Shown here in pieces: positions 35,974 through 47,986 of a stretch of DNA of 64,000 bases. Each line of letters starts with the position of its first letter. Position 1 is the stretch's first letter. The notes under the pieces were generated by a model that ran no database searches, was not told the DNA's origin, and saw only the letters and a program-made list of their open reading frames with translations. The position numbers and the translations under genes are program-made. The stretch covers positions 1,116,001 to 1,180,000 of the forward strand of contig JBLDXI010000025.1 in the NCBI GenBank assembly GCA_047495785.1. The letters are read 5' to 3'. The stretch is from Lepidodermella squamata (lineage: Eukaryota > Gastrotricha).

Positions 35974-36716
35974 GATTTCGCGCCCTGAACCAAAGAATGG
36001 AGACTGATTGCTGAATTTTCTTCTATTGCAAAACTCAAATCAATTTATATGAAATTTAGCAATTGGCATAAATAATAAATAACAGTTGCTGCGGTATAAT
36101 ATGGCTAATTTAACTGTAGGCCATTACCCACTCAGGAAGACATTATTTGTTAGTATAGATAATGATTTAGCATTTAGCTCAGGCCAAGAGAAGCTAATAA
36201 CAAGCCTCTTTTAGCCACTTTCGTGACGAAAAACCCGCACAGTGAGTTGCTGAAAGATAAATCTTGCCTGCATCTCTGACGAATAATCAGCAGGTATTAT
36301 GTATGCTGTTTACACTGATTATAATCTTCCGCGATCTAGACGATGTCCCAGTTCGTAAAATTCGACTAAAATTCCGAGAAGGGAATAGCAAATTCTTGGA
36401 ACATTTCCGGAGAAACTCAAGGAAACTAAAAGTTACAAAATTATGGTCAAAGGTCAGTTTGTCAGTTTAATTCATGGCCGAGAGGCGACAAGTGGACATA
36501 AAACGTAGCACGTAGCAAAAGTGAATGTTCTGTCAAATAAATTTCAAATGGACAGGAATTTCATCAAGATTCTAGCCATGCTGTTTATTGTCCTTTTTCT
36601 CTTTTCATTTTCCTAGCATCCTTACTATAGACTTTATCTTGCGAATTAAAATAAAAATAAGATGTAAAGCCCTCGTGTATAGCATCATTAATGATGGAAA
36701 GTGTTACAGCATGGTA
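35974..36716. other. Spacer between glycosyltransferase-like genes 3 and 4
   Basis: This is AT-rich promoter and 3' UTR sequence. Nothing else is recognised. Confidence 0.4.
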
Positions 36717-37877
36717 TCAAGATTTGTCTCTTGTGTGCTCCATAAAAGTTCTGTTGAGGTATTCGCTGAATTGAGGCTGATTGCGTAACCACTGGCCATA
36801 ATCCGTTATTTGGCCCCACTGTGAAGGATCCTGGAAAATAGAAACTATATCAACAAAAAGACGTGAGCAATTCAGAATTAGTCTAACAGGCCAATGTTCG
36901 ATGTTCCATTTCTTCGCTAAAATGCTAATAATGCTTTGATCGTTGCGATGGTCGACAAAATCCGGCGCTTCACTGGGTTGAATCGTCGAATCATCATTGC
37001 TGATCAAACGATAGTCCTGCGCATAAGTTAACCATTGAGATACAAACTGGATAGTGCGAAACGTCTTCCGGAAAACTAGAAAAGCCGCTGTGAGTTGCGT
37101 ACCGTTGTAGCACTTTTCCTCCATGCAATTCATGACCAGAAAGGTATCAGCTTTTGAGTAATAATGCTCTTTGTGTTCGGTGGTAAACACGGCAATATCG
37201 CCGTCGTTTTTCGCTAGTAAACAAATCGGTCCAGAATTGAAGTCCTCTTTAAAATAAGACCCAGAATCAGCGTAGACAAGAATATCGTCGTCATCCATAG
37301 CTAGAAGAGTCTTGAACACAATGTAAGGCTTCCAGAGCCAAAAACCACCGCCAGTCGATTCTGGGGTGAAGATTTGTCGATTGCGAGATCTAAACTCTTC
37401 GTCCAGAGACGTTTCGTTGAACATAATGCAGGTGTCAAAGCCGCCTTTCACGAGGCCTGTATCACAGTTGAGCGGTTGAGATTTTTGACAGCAACGGGAT
37501 GCGTAATTGACCAAAATTCTTCTGCTGCTATGAAACCATTTTGATTGGCCGCAGTTTGAGCCATTTTTCTCGTGAGGTCCAATTCGATGGCTGATTTTAG
37601 CCCGAGGAAGAGCAGCTGCCAGCTTAGCCCGGTATTCAAGCTCTAGTGGGCTGAAGACGTGGCTTCTATGTGATAACATGCGTTTCTCCAGCTCGGTAAG
37701 ATTCATCCAATTTAGAGTTGAGCAAAGATTCTGAAGGCTGAGCGAGCTGGTCACTTGATTTGCGATGTCAAGGCAAACGATGTAGACGATGAGTACAATG
37801 GCCAGAGCTGCGAAGAGGTGGTAAGCCCTCTGTTGGCGCTGGTTGAGCTGGCACGATTGATAGGCCATTCTCCCCAT
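36717..37877 (-). CDS. Glycosyltransferase-like type II membrane protein 4 (subgroup B)
   Basis: Exons 36888-37877 and 36717-36830 (57-nt intron) give 367 residues. A GTG codon precedes the ATG at 37877, which is taken as start. The anchor is HLFAALAIVLIVYIVCLDI. Core: RRILVNYASRCCQKSQPLNC, GGFDTCIMFN, FWLWKPYIVFKTLLAMDDDDILVYADSG, YSKADTFLVMNC, HRNDQSIISILAKKWNIEHWP and a last exon DPSQWG...FMEHTRDKS. It is nearest to copy 3 (matching SQPLNC and DIAVFTT), so these look like a recent pair. Confidence 0.82.
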   Translation of the reverse strand: MGRMAYQSCQLNQRQQRAYHLFAALAIVLIVYIVCLDIANQVTSSLSLQNLCSTLNWMNLTELEKRMLSHRSHVFSPLELEYRAKLAAALPRAKISHRIGPHEKNGSNCGQSKWFHSSRRILVNYASRCCQKSQPLNCDTGLVKGGFDTCIMFNETSLDEEFRSRNRQIFTPESTGGGFWLWKPYIVFKTLLAMDDDDILVYADSGSYFKEDFNSGPICLLAKNDGDIAVFTTEHKEHYYSKADTFLVMNCMEEKCYNGTQLTAAFLVFRKTFRTIQFVSQWLTYAQDYRLISNDDSTIQPSEAPDFVDHRNDQSIISILAKKWNIEHWPVRLILNCSRLFVDIVSIFQDPSQWGQITDYGQWLRNQPQFSEYLNRTFMEHTRDKS

Positions 37878-37969
37878 CACAAATGTCGTTAATTCATCTA
37901 CATAAGTACACTCACGATGGCTATCTATGGTCTGTGTTGAGCTTTACAAAAGAAGCATAGTGATAAACA

Positions 37970-39246
37970 TCACACTTTAATGCGAGTCGAGTTAATGTAT
38001 GTCTTTGCGATGGTGGAGAAGATGGCTGAAGTACGCAGCTTTACACCAAACTCATTCTCGCCATTTTGCGACGGATCCTGTAAAACAAATGAATAGCTAA
38101 GATACTCGGCATAACAGACATAATGGATACTAGCCATGAACAGGGTTAAGTTTGAAGCTGGCAAAGTTCTTACGAACAAAGATATGGTCAAGTTAAGGAT
38201 TAGGGTTGGGGTTGTTGTTAGGGTTAAGTCTACGATTAAAGCTTAACTTAAGATACTGACGGGCTTGAGGTGTTGGGGTTAGGGATAGGGTTAGGTTTTA
38301 GGTTTGGAAAAAAGAATGGGACTAAAGATTCTTAGCAATAACTTACTGGCCAAGGATTGATCTTCCATTTCTTTGCAAGGATACTCAAAACAGTCTGATC
38401 ATTCCTATTTGCTTGAAACTCAGCATCATCTTGTCCCAACTCACTCGCATCGTTACCAACAATCCGATAGTCGCTGACATAAGTCAACCATTGACTTACA
38501 AACTCAATCGATCTTAAGGATTTTCTCAGTAAAACGAAAGTTGCTATGAACTGGTTCGTTTCCGTGCAAGATGAGTCAGAAATGTTGCAGTTAATTAAAA
38601 GAAAGGCATCCCCTTTCGAAAAACGCTTCTCCTTCGCCTCATAAGCGAAAAGGACTATGTCTTGTTTTAGCACAGCTTGCAGACAGAAGTGGCCCAGATC
38701 CATGTTATCAATGAACTCACTCCCCGAGTCACTGTACAGCAAAACATCATCGTCCCGCATCGCAAGGAGTGTCTTGAGGATGATGTAAGGCTTCCAGACC
38801 CAAAATGCAGCCTGACCGCCGTAGTCAAACATCTTCTTATGCCGGTTTTTGAAGTCTTGGTCTAGCGAATCTGGAGTGAAGGAGATGCATAAGTCAAAAC
38901 CGCCTAACTGAAGGCCAGTTTCACAATTTCGAGGCTGGGAATTCCAACAACATCCCGCAGCGTAGTTAATCAATATCCGACGACCTTTAACTCGGGCGCA
39001 TCTCGTTTTAGCTGGGGTTTTACGATATCGAATGGTTACATTGTTAAGTTTATCGAGCTTAGAAGGTCCTTCTTCTACCAAATCCTTCTTTGGTATAACA
39101 GATGGAGTGTTAAATGAGGATGCATCAGGTGATTCACAGATACTTGGCACTGATAAGGGGCCCTTGATGAAAATTATTGCTATTCCCAAGACCATAACAA
39201 TAACAGTAAGAATTAAGCCAAGTTTTAGCACCAATGAGGTCTTCAT
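37970..39246 (-). CDS. Glycosyltransferase-like type II membrane protein 5 (subgroup B)
   Basis: Exons 38347-39246 and 37970-38077 give 335 residues. The intron (269 nt) is in the conserved place but about five times longer than usual and holds TTAGGG-like repeats. The start is the ATG at 39246 (an upstream in-frame TTG is ignored). The anchor is LGLILTVIVMVLGIAIIFI. Core: RRILINYAAGCCWNSQPRNC, GGFDLCISF, FWVWKPYIILKTLLAMRDDDVLLYSDSG, FSKGDAFLLINC, NRNDQTVLSILAKKWKINPWP. The last exon begins DPSQNG and is more divergent than in other copies. Confidence 0.8.
38150..38310 (+). repeat. Degenerate TTAGGG-type repeats inside an intron
   Basis: The plus strand holds several GGGTTAG/TTAGGG units with variants (TTAGGGTTGGGGTTG, TTAGGGATAGGGTTAGG). 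They sit wholly within the enlarged last intron of glycosyltransferase-like gene 5. This resembles a short interstitial telomere-like tract. Confidence 0.65.
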
Positions 39247-39457
39247 CTCTTCTTTCCATGAGAGGATGGATGGCAAACTCTAAAATAACTCATGAATGAG
39301 ACACCCAGCGCGTGAATGGACTCATTTTTATTGCTATCCTGTGTATAAAATTTGAGTAAACAAGATGTTTGTTTGCGAATCCATTCACAAAATACAGGTG
39401 TTTATTTTAATGAAAAAGAATTGCACTCTCGCAGGTATTCAGAATTGACATGGCCTT

Positions 39458-40912
39458 TCATTCCTTATTTCGAGTATGATGGATGAAAGTTTTGTTGAGT
39501 CGATTTTTGAAGCGAGGCTCCACGCGTTGATTTTTACCATAGCTGTTCAGAGAACTCCATTGCGAAGGATCCTGAAAAAATTGTGGAATCATAGAAAATT
39601 TGGAAATTAATTGAAATTTACAAACTCGAATTCGGATTTTCAGATTTTTTTCTTTCAAGTGCGCGGATAATAAAATTTAAGATTAAATTGTTGAAATGTT
39701 GAAAAATTCTGAAAACTTTTGAATAAAATTTCTAAAACGTTTACAAAAATTTCGAAAAATTAAGAATAACTGAAATTTTCAAAACTTATTAAATTTAAAT
39801 TTCAAAATCAGTTTCATTTTCACTAGGCGTGGAAGGAGCTTACCGGCCAGTGATCGATGTTCCTGAAAAATAGTTAAATTTTCTTAATGATTATTCGAAT
39901 GATTCATATACCATTTTTTAGCTAATATACTGACAATAGTTTGATCATTCCTATGTCCTTTGAAATCGTCCTTTTCCTTGTCAACAAACTGACTGACGCC
40001 ATTGGCGAGAATCCTATAATCCTGAGCATACGCCAGCCATTGAGTAACAAACTCAATCGACCGCATGGTCTTCCTGAACAGCAGAAACGAACTCGTCAGC
40101 TGCATTTCATCGTAGCACTTCGGCTCGAGGCAATTCATTAGGACAAACGCGTCTCCTTTTGAATACTGCCGCTCGGGACATTCGTAAGAAAACACGGCAA
40201 TGTCCTGCTTCAACTCGGCGAGTAAACAATTCGGCCCGAGGTCGAAATTTTCGACAAAAACCGACCCAGAATCGGCGTAGAGTAGCACGTCATCGTCACG
40301 CATGGCTAGCAACGCCTTAAGAATGATGTAGGGTTTCCACAGCCAGTACCTTGAAGGCGGGGAAGTGGGAGAAGCGAAAATCTCCGAATTTCTAGTTAAG
40401 AAATCTTTGTCCAGAGAAGATTGACTGAAAGACACACATAGGTCAAAACCACCAACCGTGACGCCGGTTTCACAGTTGAGTGGCTGCGAGATTTTACAGC
40501 AATTTTCGGCGTAATTAATCAAAATTCGACGGCCGGTTATCAACGGACATCTCTCCGATTGTTTTTTCTTCGAATATCGAATTTCGACGTTGGGCAATCG
40601 ATCGATTTCTGATATCACTATGTTGTTGTTAGGGTTAGGCTTGGCCTGAGGTTTCGCCTCAGCAGGGTGGCCTAAATAATCTGTGCACAAACACTGAGCT
40701 TGGCCTGCCATCATTTCCAACTTGAATTGCTCAGAACATCCAGCTTCAGCCATCATTTTGAGCCGTTCTGCTTTAAAGTCGCGATTTTTTGCGAACAGCA
40801 GAGGTCCGAGTAATAGATAGGTGATTAACAGGGTGACTGAAATCGATATAGCACAGCAGCACGTGAAATTTGATTTCAACGAAATCGCGAGTAAAATCGC
40901 TCGAAAATTCAT
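39458..40912 (-). CDS. Glycosyltransferase-like type II membrane protein 6 (subgroup B)
   Basis: Three exons (39912-40912, 39844-39862, 39458-39571) give 377 residues. An extra intron splits the Trp codon of AKKW, leaving a 19-nt middle exon that encodes NIDHWP; the second intron is the conserved one of the array, here 272 nt and AT-rich. The anchor is ISISVTLLITYLLLGPLLF. Core: RRILINYAENCCKISQPLNC, GGFDLCVSF, YWLWKPYIILKALLAMRDDDVLLYADSG, YSKGDAFVLMNC, HRNDQTIVSILAKKW. The stem carries CLCTDYLGHPAEAKP, with a similar Cys motif (CYCTDEKG) in copy 7, which suggests shared ancestry. Confidence 0.8.
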
Positions 40913-41909
40913 AATTCATCAATCAGCTTTTCGCTTGGTCATAACTATATAAAATGAGTGGAATTTCTATATAGGATAAATGTATGGAGTGGTGGTAGTA
41001 ATATTTTTCGTCTACTTAAACATAGGAAGTATACTCATACGAATGCTAGCATAGCTATTATTATTACTACCTGTTACAAAATTTGAGCGCAAATAACAAT
41101 GCCGGTTTCAGTAATATTTCACCAAAATAATAACAAGTACATTGTTCAATAAATTTAAATGATATATACATCAGAGTTTTTGTTATTTGCCATGTACGCA
41201 TCTCTTGGCACGCGGCTCGGAATTAGGTATTTACAAAGAACTTTCATAAGCAGCGTGTCCCATAATTAAAGCAAGGTAATGTAAATACACGGCAAAGGGT
41301 CCAGAAACTCTAAAATGAGAGCCGAAGTCACATCTGAAGGCCAGAAATTTGTTAGAAAAATTCAAAATATCACGAAAATAGTAATAAAGTATTGTCGCTT
41401 GTCGATGGGATTCAGTAAATCCGGAAATATTTGACTCAACCGGGTAAAATTCCGATAATTACTGAACCAGTTACCATCGGGGTTTTCCGGGTTTTCTCCG
41501 GTAAAGATGGAAAGTTTAATTTAAAAATTAACTAGATTAATTAATTGCCAAATTAAATAAATAGTTGCGCAACTTCTGGTACACGCTGTTATTATAACCA
41601 CGAAAACATTTACGAGCACCTGAAGATGGCGGCATTTGTGCTATTGTTTACCTTTCCGCAATTCGCTGCTTTTGACGGTTCACAAGACAGAATCTCCTCG
41701 CAACTTTTCCTAAGTGATTACAAAGTCGAACATCTGTTTTTTTATACTACTTTTAGCATGTTTTTTCTCATAAGGCGCAATATTTCCAGGTTTTTTCCCC
41801 AAATTCTAGAACCAATCCTGCACCAGAAAAAAATCGACCTCATTCATCTATCAACTATTTGTCTCATAAATCAGCCACAACTGTTTGTTTTCAAATGTCA
41901 AATTTTATT
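40913..41909. other. Spacer between glycosyltransferase-like genes 6 and 7
   Basis: This is AT-rich sequence. An ATG ORF at 41626-41931 overlaps the last exon of copy 7 on the opposite strand and is not supported. No repeats of note. Confidence 0.4.
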
Positions 41910-44000
41910 TCAATATTTTTGCCTCGTGTGATTGATAAAATTGCGGTTTAAAAGCTTTGAAAACAACGGCTGGCTTCGCATATCACGGCCGAACTTGCTC
42001 GCTTCGCCCCATTGAGACGGATCCTAAAATAAATTTTAAATACATTTCAGTTTGAGAAAAACATCAAAAAGATTAGGGAAATGAAAGTCCCCAATTTGGA
42101 TAGCCCGGAAAATTCTCAAACTAATTAGATTTTATTGTTTACCTCAAAAGGTATCGGACAAATTTTGAAAAATTTCACGAGATTTAATTAAAGAAATTAG
42201 CTTAAATTCAATTTTAAAAGCTGTCGAAAAAACTCACCGGCCAAAATTGAATTTTCCATTTTTTCGCCAACAAGCTCAAAATGCTTTGATCGTTGCGATG
42301 CTGCCGGAAATCGGGATAATTAGGCCGTAAAAAGCTCAGGTCATTGCTAACAGCTCGATAGTCCTGAACATAGGTCATCCATTCTGAAATGAACTGCATC
42401 GACCTAAGCGATTTTCTAAGCAGTAAAAACGCAGCGTTAGCCTGCGTTGAATTCGAGCATTCAACCTCATCGAGGCAGTTCAGCAGAACAAAAGTATCCG
42501 CCTTTGTGTACAACCGATCGGGTGATTCATTGGAAAATACGACAATGTCCGAATCTAGGTCAGCCATCAATTTGATCGGCCCCTGTTCGATGTTGGCAAT
42601 GAAATGCGACCCAGAATCGGCGTAGAATAGCACGTCATCGTCGCGCATTGTCAGCAGGGTTCGCCATATAATGTAGGGTTTCCACATCCAGTAGCGATGG
42701 ACTAGCAGAGGGTGGCTGAAAATTTTCGAATTCCTGCGTTTAAACTCGACGTCGAGCGACCATTCGTTAAAGGAGATGCAGACGTCGAATCCGCCGGTGT
42801 TTAGGCCCGAATCGCAGTTGAGTTGCTGCGCGTAATAGCAACACCCAGCGGCGTAGTTGATTAAAATTCGCCGGCCGGTAATTTTCGATGATCGCTCGTT
42901 CGAATTGGTTGAAATGTTATTGAGCGCGGCCCATCGCACGACGACGTTTGGAACTTCGGTGAAATCTCCGGTGGATTTTGGCCTCGATTCAACAGAGCTG
43001 GATTCCACTCCTACAATTACATAATTATATTTCATGTCAAGGTTGAAGAGCGATTTTTTTTATTTTCCATTTATTTAATTTCAATTATATTTTAATTTAA
43101 TTTTGGTTGAGAAATTTAAAAAATTCTAATTTTTAAAATGCAAAAAATTTCGAATCTTGCAAAATTTAAAAGCTTGTAAAAATAAAATGTGGCTTCATAA
43201 AATATTGGGGTGTCATTTACGCAAACGGCATTTGCGCTATTTGAGAAAAGTTGCCAAAATGTCGTGCTTAATTGTCGCTTAAAAGTTTGCCTCAGGTCGG
43301 CAACCAATTTTCACATTTTTTAATTTAAAATTACGAAAAGCGCAGGGCATAGATCTCAGAATAAATATAGGCTTGATTATCCTAGGTATTATGGTCCAAA
43401 AATTGAAAAATTGAGCTTAACTTTTGTTGAAATCCCAAAAATAATGTCATCAAAAAATTGTAGAGATTGTTATTAAACAGTTTGGCACGCGCTAAAACAG
43501 CAAAAGCGACAAAATAGCATTTTTGCTATTTATCTAGGTATTCTGCAGTTTTGTCGCGAAATGATTGATCCGCTGCTGTGTCGGGTTTGCTGTTATGGCT
43601 GTCTGCCAAAATTGTCATGCCTCGCTTTCAATGAATTAAATTTAAATGTAGGTATAGTGAATAATCAGGTAAAATTACCTGTATTTGATTTTGGCCTCGT
43701 TTTGGACAAATCGTCGCCTTTCTCATCCGTGCAATAACACCTGGCCTTGATCGCCAATTTCTGCCACTCAACATCTGGACAGTCGAGCAAATCTCTATCG
43801 CGCTGAGCCAGAGCAAGCGCAGTTAGTTTATCGTGAAAAATTCTTCTCTCAGCTTTCAGCTGGAGCTGGCTATCAAAGTAAAAATAGGCAAAACTGGCGA
43901 GTAGCGTTACAAGCGATGACAGAAAACACGCTGTAGCTTTTGATTTGTACAACTGCTGAAACGACTTTGAAGCGGTGAAAGAGTGGTATTTTATCACCAT
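41910..44000 (-). CDS. Glycosyltransferase-like type II membrane protein 7 (subgroup B)
   Basis: Three exons (43679-44000, 42238-43010, 41910-42023) give 402 residues. The first exon holds the anchor (ATACFLSSLVTLLASFAYFYF) and a stem with CYCTDEKG; a 668-nt intron in phase 1 separates it from the catalytic part. Core: RRILINYAAGCCYYAQQLNC, GGFDVCISFN, YWMWKPYIIWRTLLTMRDDDVLFYADSG, YTKADTFVLLNC, HRNDQSILSLLAKKWKIQFWP, then DPSQWG in the last exon after a 214-nt intron. It is the upstream end of the array. Substrate unknown. Confidence 0.78.
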
Positions 44001-45332
44001 TTGTAAAATAAACAGCTGAAATTCTCAACTAATTTCCAGGTTTTATGCAGCAGTGATAACCCGCGCCGTGGTAGCTAATGCGTTTAGAGGACGCGTTATA
44101 TGGGTGTTATAACAATAACAATTAACAACGAGATGAGACATGTTATTGTTTGCCTATTGTGCTCCAGTTAGACTGTAGCTTGCAGTCAGCTTCACGGCTA
44201 TTTGTTTTGCTTCTTCTCATCGCGTGCATCTTTCAGCTCACGCGCGCTTATGAGAGCACGTGGCGGTCATATAGGTCATCACACGCAAAAAATCGACGAC
44301 CAGCTCGGCGGCGAAAAATCAGGAAAAACCTGGAACCCAAAAAATGGGTAATAAATGCGCGATAAATAAAAATCAATCAGGTCATTTGCCTATAATTAAA
44401 ATTTCGTCAAATTTTAGTCACGTCGCGCCAATTTTCAATTAGGAAAAACAACGCCAACGCAATTTGGTCAAGCCCCGTAATTTCACGAAATGCAGGTCAG
44501 AAAAAAAGAGTCAGAAAAAGTTCAATTGATCGCAATTAATTTAAACTGGTCAAACTTGGTACCGGCGAGAGATGATAGCCGATGACCTTTCATCAAAATC
44601 AGAACGTGAAATTTCCCGGAAGGAGAAAAGAAAAATGTCATTCAAAATTTGAACACTTAAGCAATTTTGTCATTTAGAATTATCATTTAAATTATTCGAG
44701 GCAGGCATGTATGCTTGATAATCTGCGGATAACAGGTCGCGTTAATTTAATAATCAGCTGGAAAATAAGGACAATTATTGTTACTGACTGAGGCATTTTT
44801 CCCCACCCAAGTTCTATATGGCAATGTATGATTTTATCAAGGTGTGAAAAGTTTAAGGATTTCAAGGCTGAAATGATTTTGAAAATGATTACAAATCGAA
44901 AACTGTTCATAGAAAGCGCAATAAATAGGGAGTACCAAGTTCGCAAGGTAAATGTAAGGTTCCAGCACTAAATTTGAGACTTTAGCACTAGATTTCCAAT
45001 TCATGTGGTTTTCCGAGTTTCCGAGTTCAAATTTTTTGTTATCATGCCAAACCAATAAACCTTTATATCGCGCGTATTTCGCGCTACGAGCGGTCAGAAT
45101 TATACTTCATCTTATAGAGCCGATATCGATTCCATGTATCGATTTTGCAAATCGGTGATTTTCCCGATATCGCAGCCGTCTTGGAACCCAACATCGATAA
45201 TGTTTCTACGTGCTTAGTGCACCATCACAAAGAACCCTAAAAATTTAGTGCTGGAACCTCATTTTTGTAAATACCATCAAGAATTCAGTTGTTCTGTAGC
45301 GCGTTTAATTTCAAGAATTTTATTTAATTTTT
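44001..45332. other. Intergenic, nothing firmly recognised
   Basis: On the plus strand 44150-44365 encodes a signal-peptide-like stretch (LFVLLLLIACIFQLTRA) and a very basic tail, but it lacks an ATG, so it could only be an internal exon or chance. The rest is AT-rich. Confidence 0.35.
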
Positions 45333-45759
45333 TCAGTGCCGAAAATCAATAGCTTTGAGCTGCCTTTGATGGTTAAATCTTGGTTTTGCCATCGAATAAA
45401 CGCCGGCTAGCTTTGCCCAAACTCGCTGGGCTCGTTCGCAGATAGATTTCGAGGCGAAAGCTCGCAGGCATTTATCAAGGCGACCCTGGCCAGTGGCGAT
45501 CGACTCGAGCGAAGTCATCAGCAAGCCAAGCTGCTCTACTTTATCCTCCTCGACTAATTGCAAAGCAAATTGTTCTGAAAAAAATTGTGAAATTCATCAT
45601 TGAAAAATTGAAATTTTCTGAAAAATTACTGAAAACTTGGGTCATATATTTCTGCATTGGCGGCGCATTTTCTTGACTTGAAGGCACGAGATTGCCGAAA
45701 ATGGGCAGCCATAACCCGCATATTAGGAAAATGGGAAAAATAACCGTTGAAAAATGCAT
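45333..45759 (-). CDS. Small secreted protein, paralogue of the one at 3.8-4.2 kb
   Basis: Two exons (45630-45759, 45333-45574; 55-nt intron, phase 1) give 123 residues. The signal peptide is MHFSTVIFPIFLICGLWLPIFG. Exon 2 is helical and charged (QLVEEDKVEQLGLLMTSLES), then K-C-x9-C (CLRAFASKSIC), then ERAQRVWAKLAGVYSMAKP. The gene at 3829-4242 has the same exon plan, intron phase and C-x9-C spacing followed by an aromatic/basic helix. The two together support real coding function. The family is not recognised and the role is unknown. Confidence 0.7.
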
Positions 45760-47700
45760 GTTTTATTGTGGTTTAATGACAGCGAAATTGATCGCCTTTA
45801 ATTTATACGGCACGTTTTTTTTGAGCGCTTTTATATATCAAGAAAACATTCCTGTGACAGGTGACATTTGCGGGGCTGGTTTCAGCCCAGCGCTACCTAA
45901 TTAATCAAGTGAGATACGCTAATCAGCCCATCGCTAGGCTTAACTACGGCCGGACAAATTACCCACCGCGGTTTCCACGAAAAAGTCGTTAAACTTGAAA
46001 AAATAGTTTTCTTGTCAGCGCTTGTCATGTGAGGCTTATTTTGGTGACACTTAATCAGGAAGTTTGATTAATTTCTCGGACAAGCTCTCTTGCACAGCAG
46101 GCGAACTAATTGTCGGAAAAGAATGAAGTAGTCTGAGAGACCTTGAACCCTCAACATTCACTCCAGGACCGCATTTCCCAATAATAATGCTGTGGCACTA
46201 CTTCAAAATTGTTTACTTTATCTAATTTCGTTTTAATTAGAGGAGGTGCGATCCTTCCTTTCCTTGTGAAAACCGGATTTGTCCGGTTAAGAGCGAGTTC
46301 GCAATATTTTTTTAAGCCGCATCAATTCCAGAATAGGAAATACTTCTGCAATACGGTACGGCCACTCCGTAACCATGGGGAGTTTTTTGAAGCGGCTTTC
46401 ACCGGTTGGTAGTTCTAGTGCGTTGTAAAATTTCCTGGATTTTTTTAGACTCGGATTTTGAGCGACAAAATTGAAGTATAAATGCCTATTGTTGGGGTTA
46501 TAGATGGCATCATGTAATGGAAAGGCTTCACCCGAACCTTTTCTCAGCTGGGAATCAGGCCGATAGCAAATTGCCAATCGGAAACCTACAGAAAGCTTCT
46601 TTTATCCACCAAATGCGATCCGAAATGGCTTTTCGACATTTTCAAGGGATCTGTATGCCAACTTGGCGAAGCCGCAAGTTTCGGCTAGTCGGATAATTCC
46701 GGTGATTGGATCCGCCACGGACCATCTCCCAAAGACTTTTGCATCCTCTAATAAGATCGATGATCAGATCAGCCCTTGCCGCATGGAATCCTTTGATGGT
46801 TACGCAGTTATTAGAAAATAGCGAAAAAATTCTCCGTTTGTCAGCACTTGTTATGTTTTTGGACAATTTATTAGCCGCCGAGGCTGTAACAGGAGTCTCG
46901 CCAAGCTTAGTTTAACTTCTCGGACTACTCGTCCCCTTGCAGTCTCAATTTCGAGCCCTCAAAATTAAACCCTTGCTCGAAAACTTGCGATTTCAACGGC
47001 GGCATTTCCTACATCGCTGTGTCAATTCTGGAAATTCCTTACCTCAATTTTGATTTAATTGGAGGGTATGAGATTGAAATCGGACAGCATCAGGGCGGCG
47101 CACTTCATCGACACATGCAGTGAGAGCTGTCCAAGAACAAGCGAGTCCGAATTCTTTTGAACCTGACCGAGTCCGGACAAGAAAATACGTGTACATTATT
47201 AAGGTATTAAAATCCACGTGGATGTTGATATGGTAACTATGGTAACTACCGTAGTAACCGAAATACAAGCCTGGGCGGCACTACAAAGAACATCAAAGTG
47301 CCGACAAAGGGTTGCCGCCTAGGCTTGTATTTCGGTAACTACAGTAATATTGAGAAGCCAACGAATTCATATTTTCATAAGAGCCTTATCATTTCCCATT
47401 TCCTAGCTGGCCAAAGCGATGACGAATGTCCCCCCAGCTTCTGATGCCCAAGTTCGAGACTGGTGAAAACGAGGGAGGCAACCAGTGTATCGTTTCAACG
47501 ACGTGACGCCTGTTCGAAACTCAAAGCGATGATGGATGTCGCCCTATAAGCCTCTAGAGACTAATATGAAGATATCGATGCTATAGTTTATCTTTCTAGC
47601 TCGTTCAATCGCATAACAAGTTTTTACTATAACATACGCTAAGCTTTTCCGTCATTAAGTTCAATTAAACACTGGTTGTACTGGATTCTGGATGCTTGAA
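45760..47700. other. Intergenic at the left edge of the amplified PAN region
   Basis: No gene is supported. From about 46.7 kb the sequence is repeated at 51.8-52.1 kb (shared TTATTAGAAAAT and GGCGGCATTTCCTACATCGC), so this is the start of the duplicated unit. A CCGCCACGGACCATCTC block at 46708 recurs near 62000. Confidence 0.5.
47254..47339. repeat. Short inverted repeat (foldback)
   Basis: Arms of about 27 nt (around GTAACCGAAATACAAGCC and GGCTTGTATTTCGGTAAC) flank about 31 nt. It lies in the stretch present in the first PAN unit but absent from its copy at 52 kb, so it may belong to an insertion. Confidence 0.6.
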
Positions 47701-47796
47701 ATAGTTTACCAATTTTTTACGCCGCCCAGTGCTTAGTATATTATAATATCTTATTATTGAATGAATAATAACGTACTTATAGCCGAAAATAACTTT

Positions 47797-47909
47797 CACC
47801 TGCTGCATGTGACTTGAAGCGAAGTATTTTTGGCTGCAAAATGCTGCGTCATGATGTTTTCAATGCCCGAATTATAGCGTTTCCCATTGGTTGCTTGCCT
47901 CGATAAATA
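47797..47909 (+). promoter_or_regulatory. PAN gene 1 promoter: paired E-box, ATTGG, TATA-like box
   Basis: CACCTGCTGCATGTG (two E-boxes) at 47797-47811, ATTGG at 47886-47890 and ATAAATA at 47903-47909, 78 nt before the ATG. The same three elements in the same order precede all five PAN genes. Confidence 0.7.
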
Positions 47910-47986
47910 CGACCGACAACCCGCTGATATTCATAATTTAATTTTTCATTCTTAAAGTCTCAAGTCTATTCCTATTCACGATTAAA

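Noticed and set aside
41626-41931. 101-codon plus-strand ORF starting with ATG
   Set aside because: Overlaps the last exon of glycosyltransferase-like copy 7 on the other strand; AT-driven Phe/Leu/Ile composition and no domain.
44150-44365. Signal-peptide-like ORF with basic tail
   Set aside because: Begins with TTG and has no in-frame ATG upstream; no clear splice partner.
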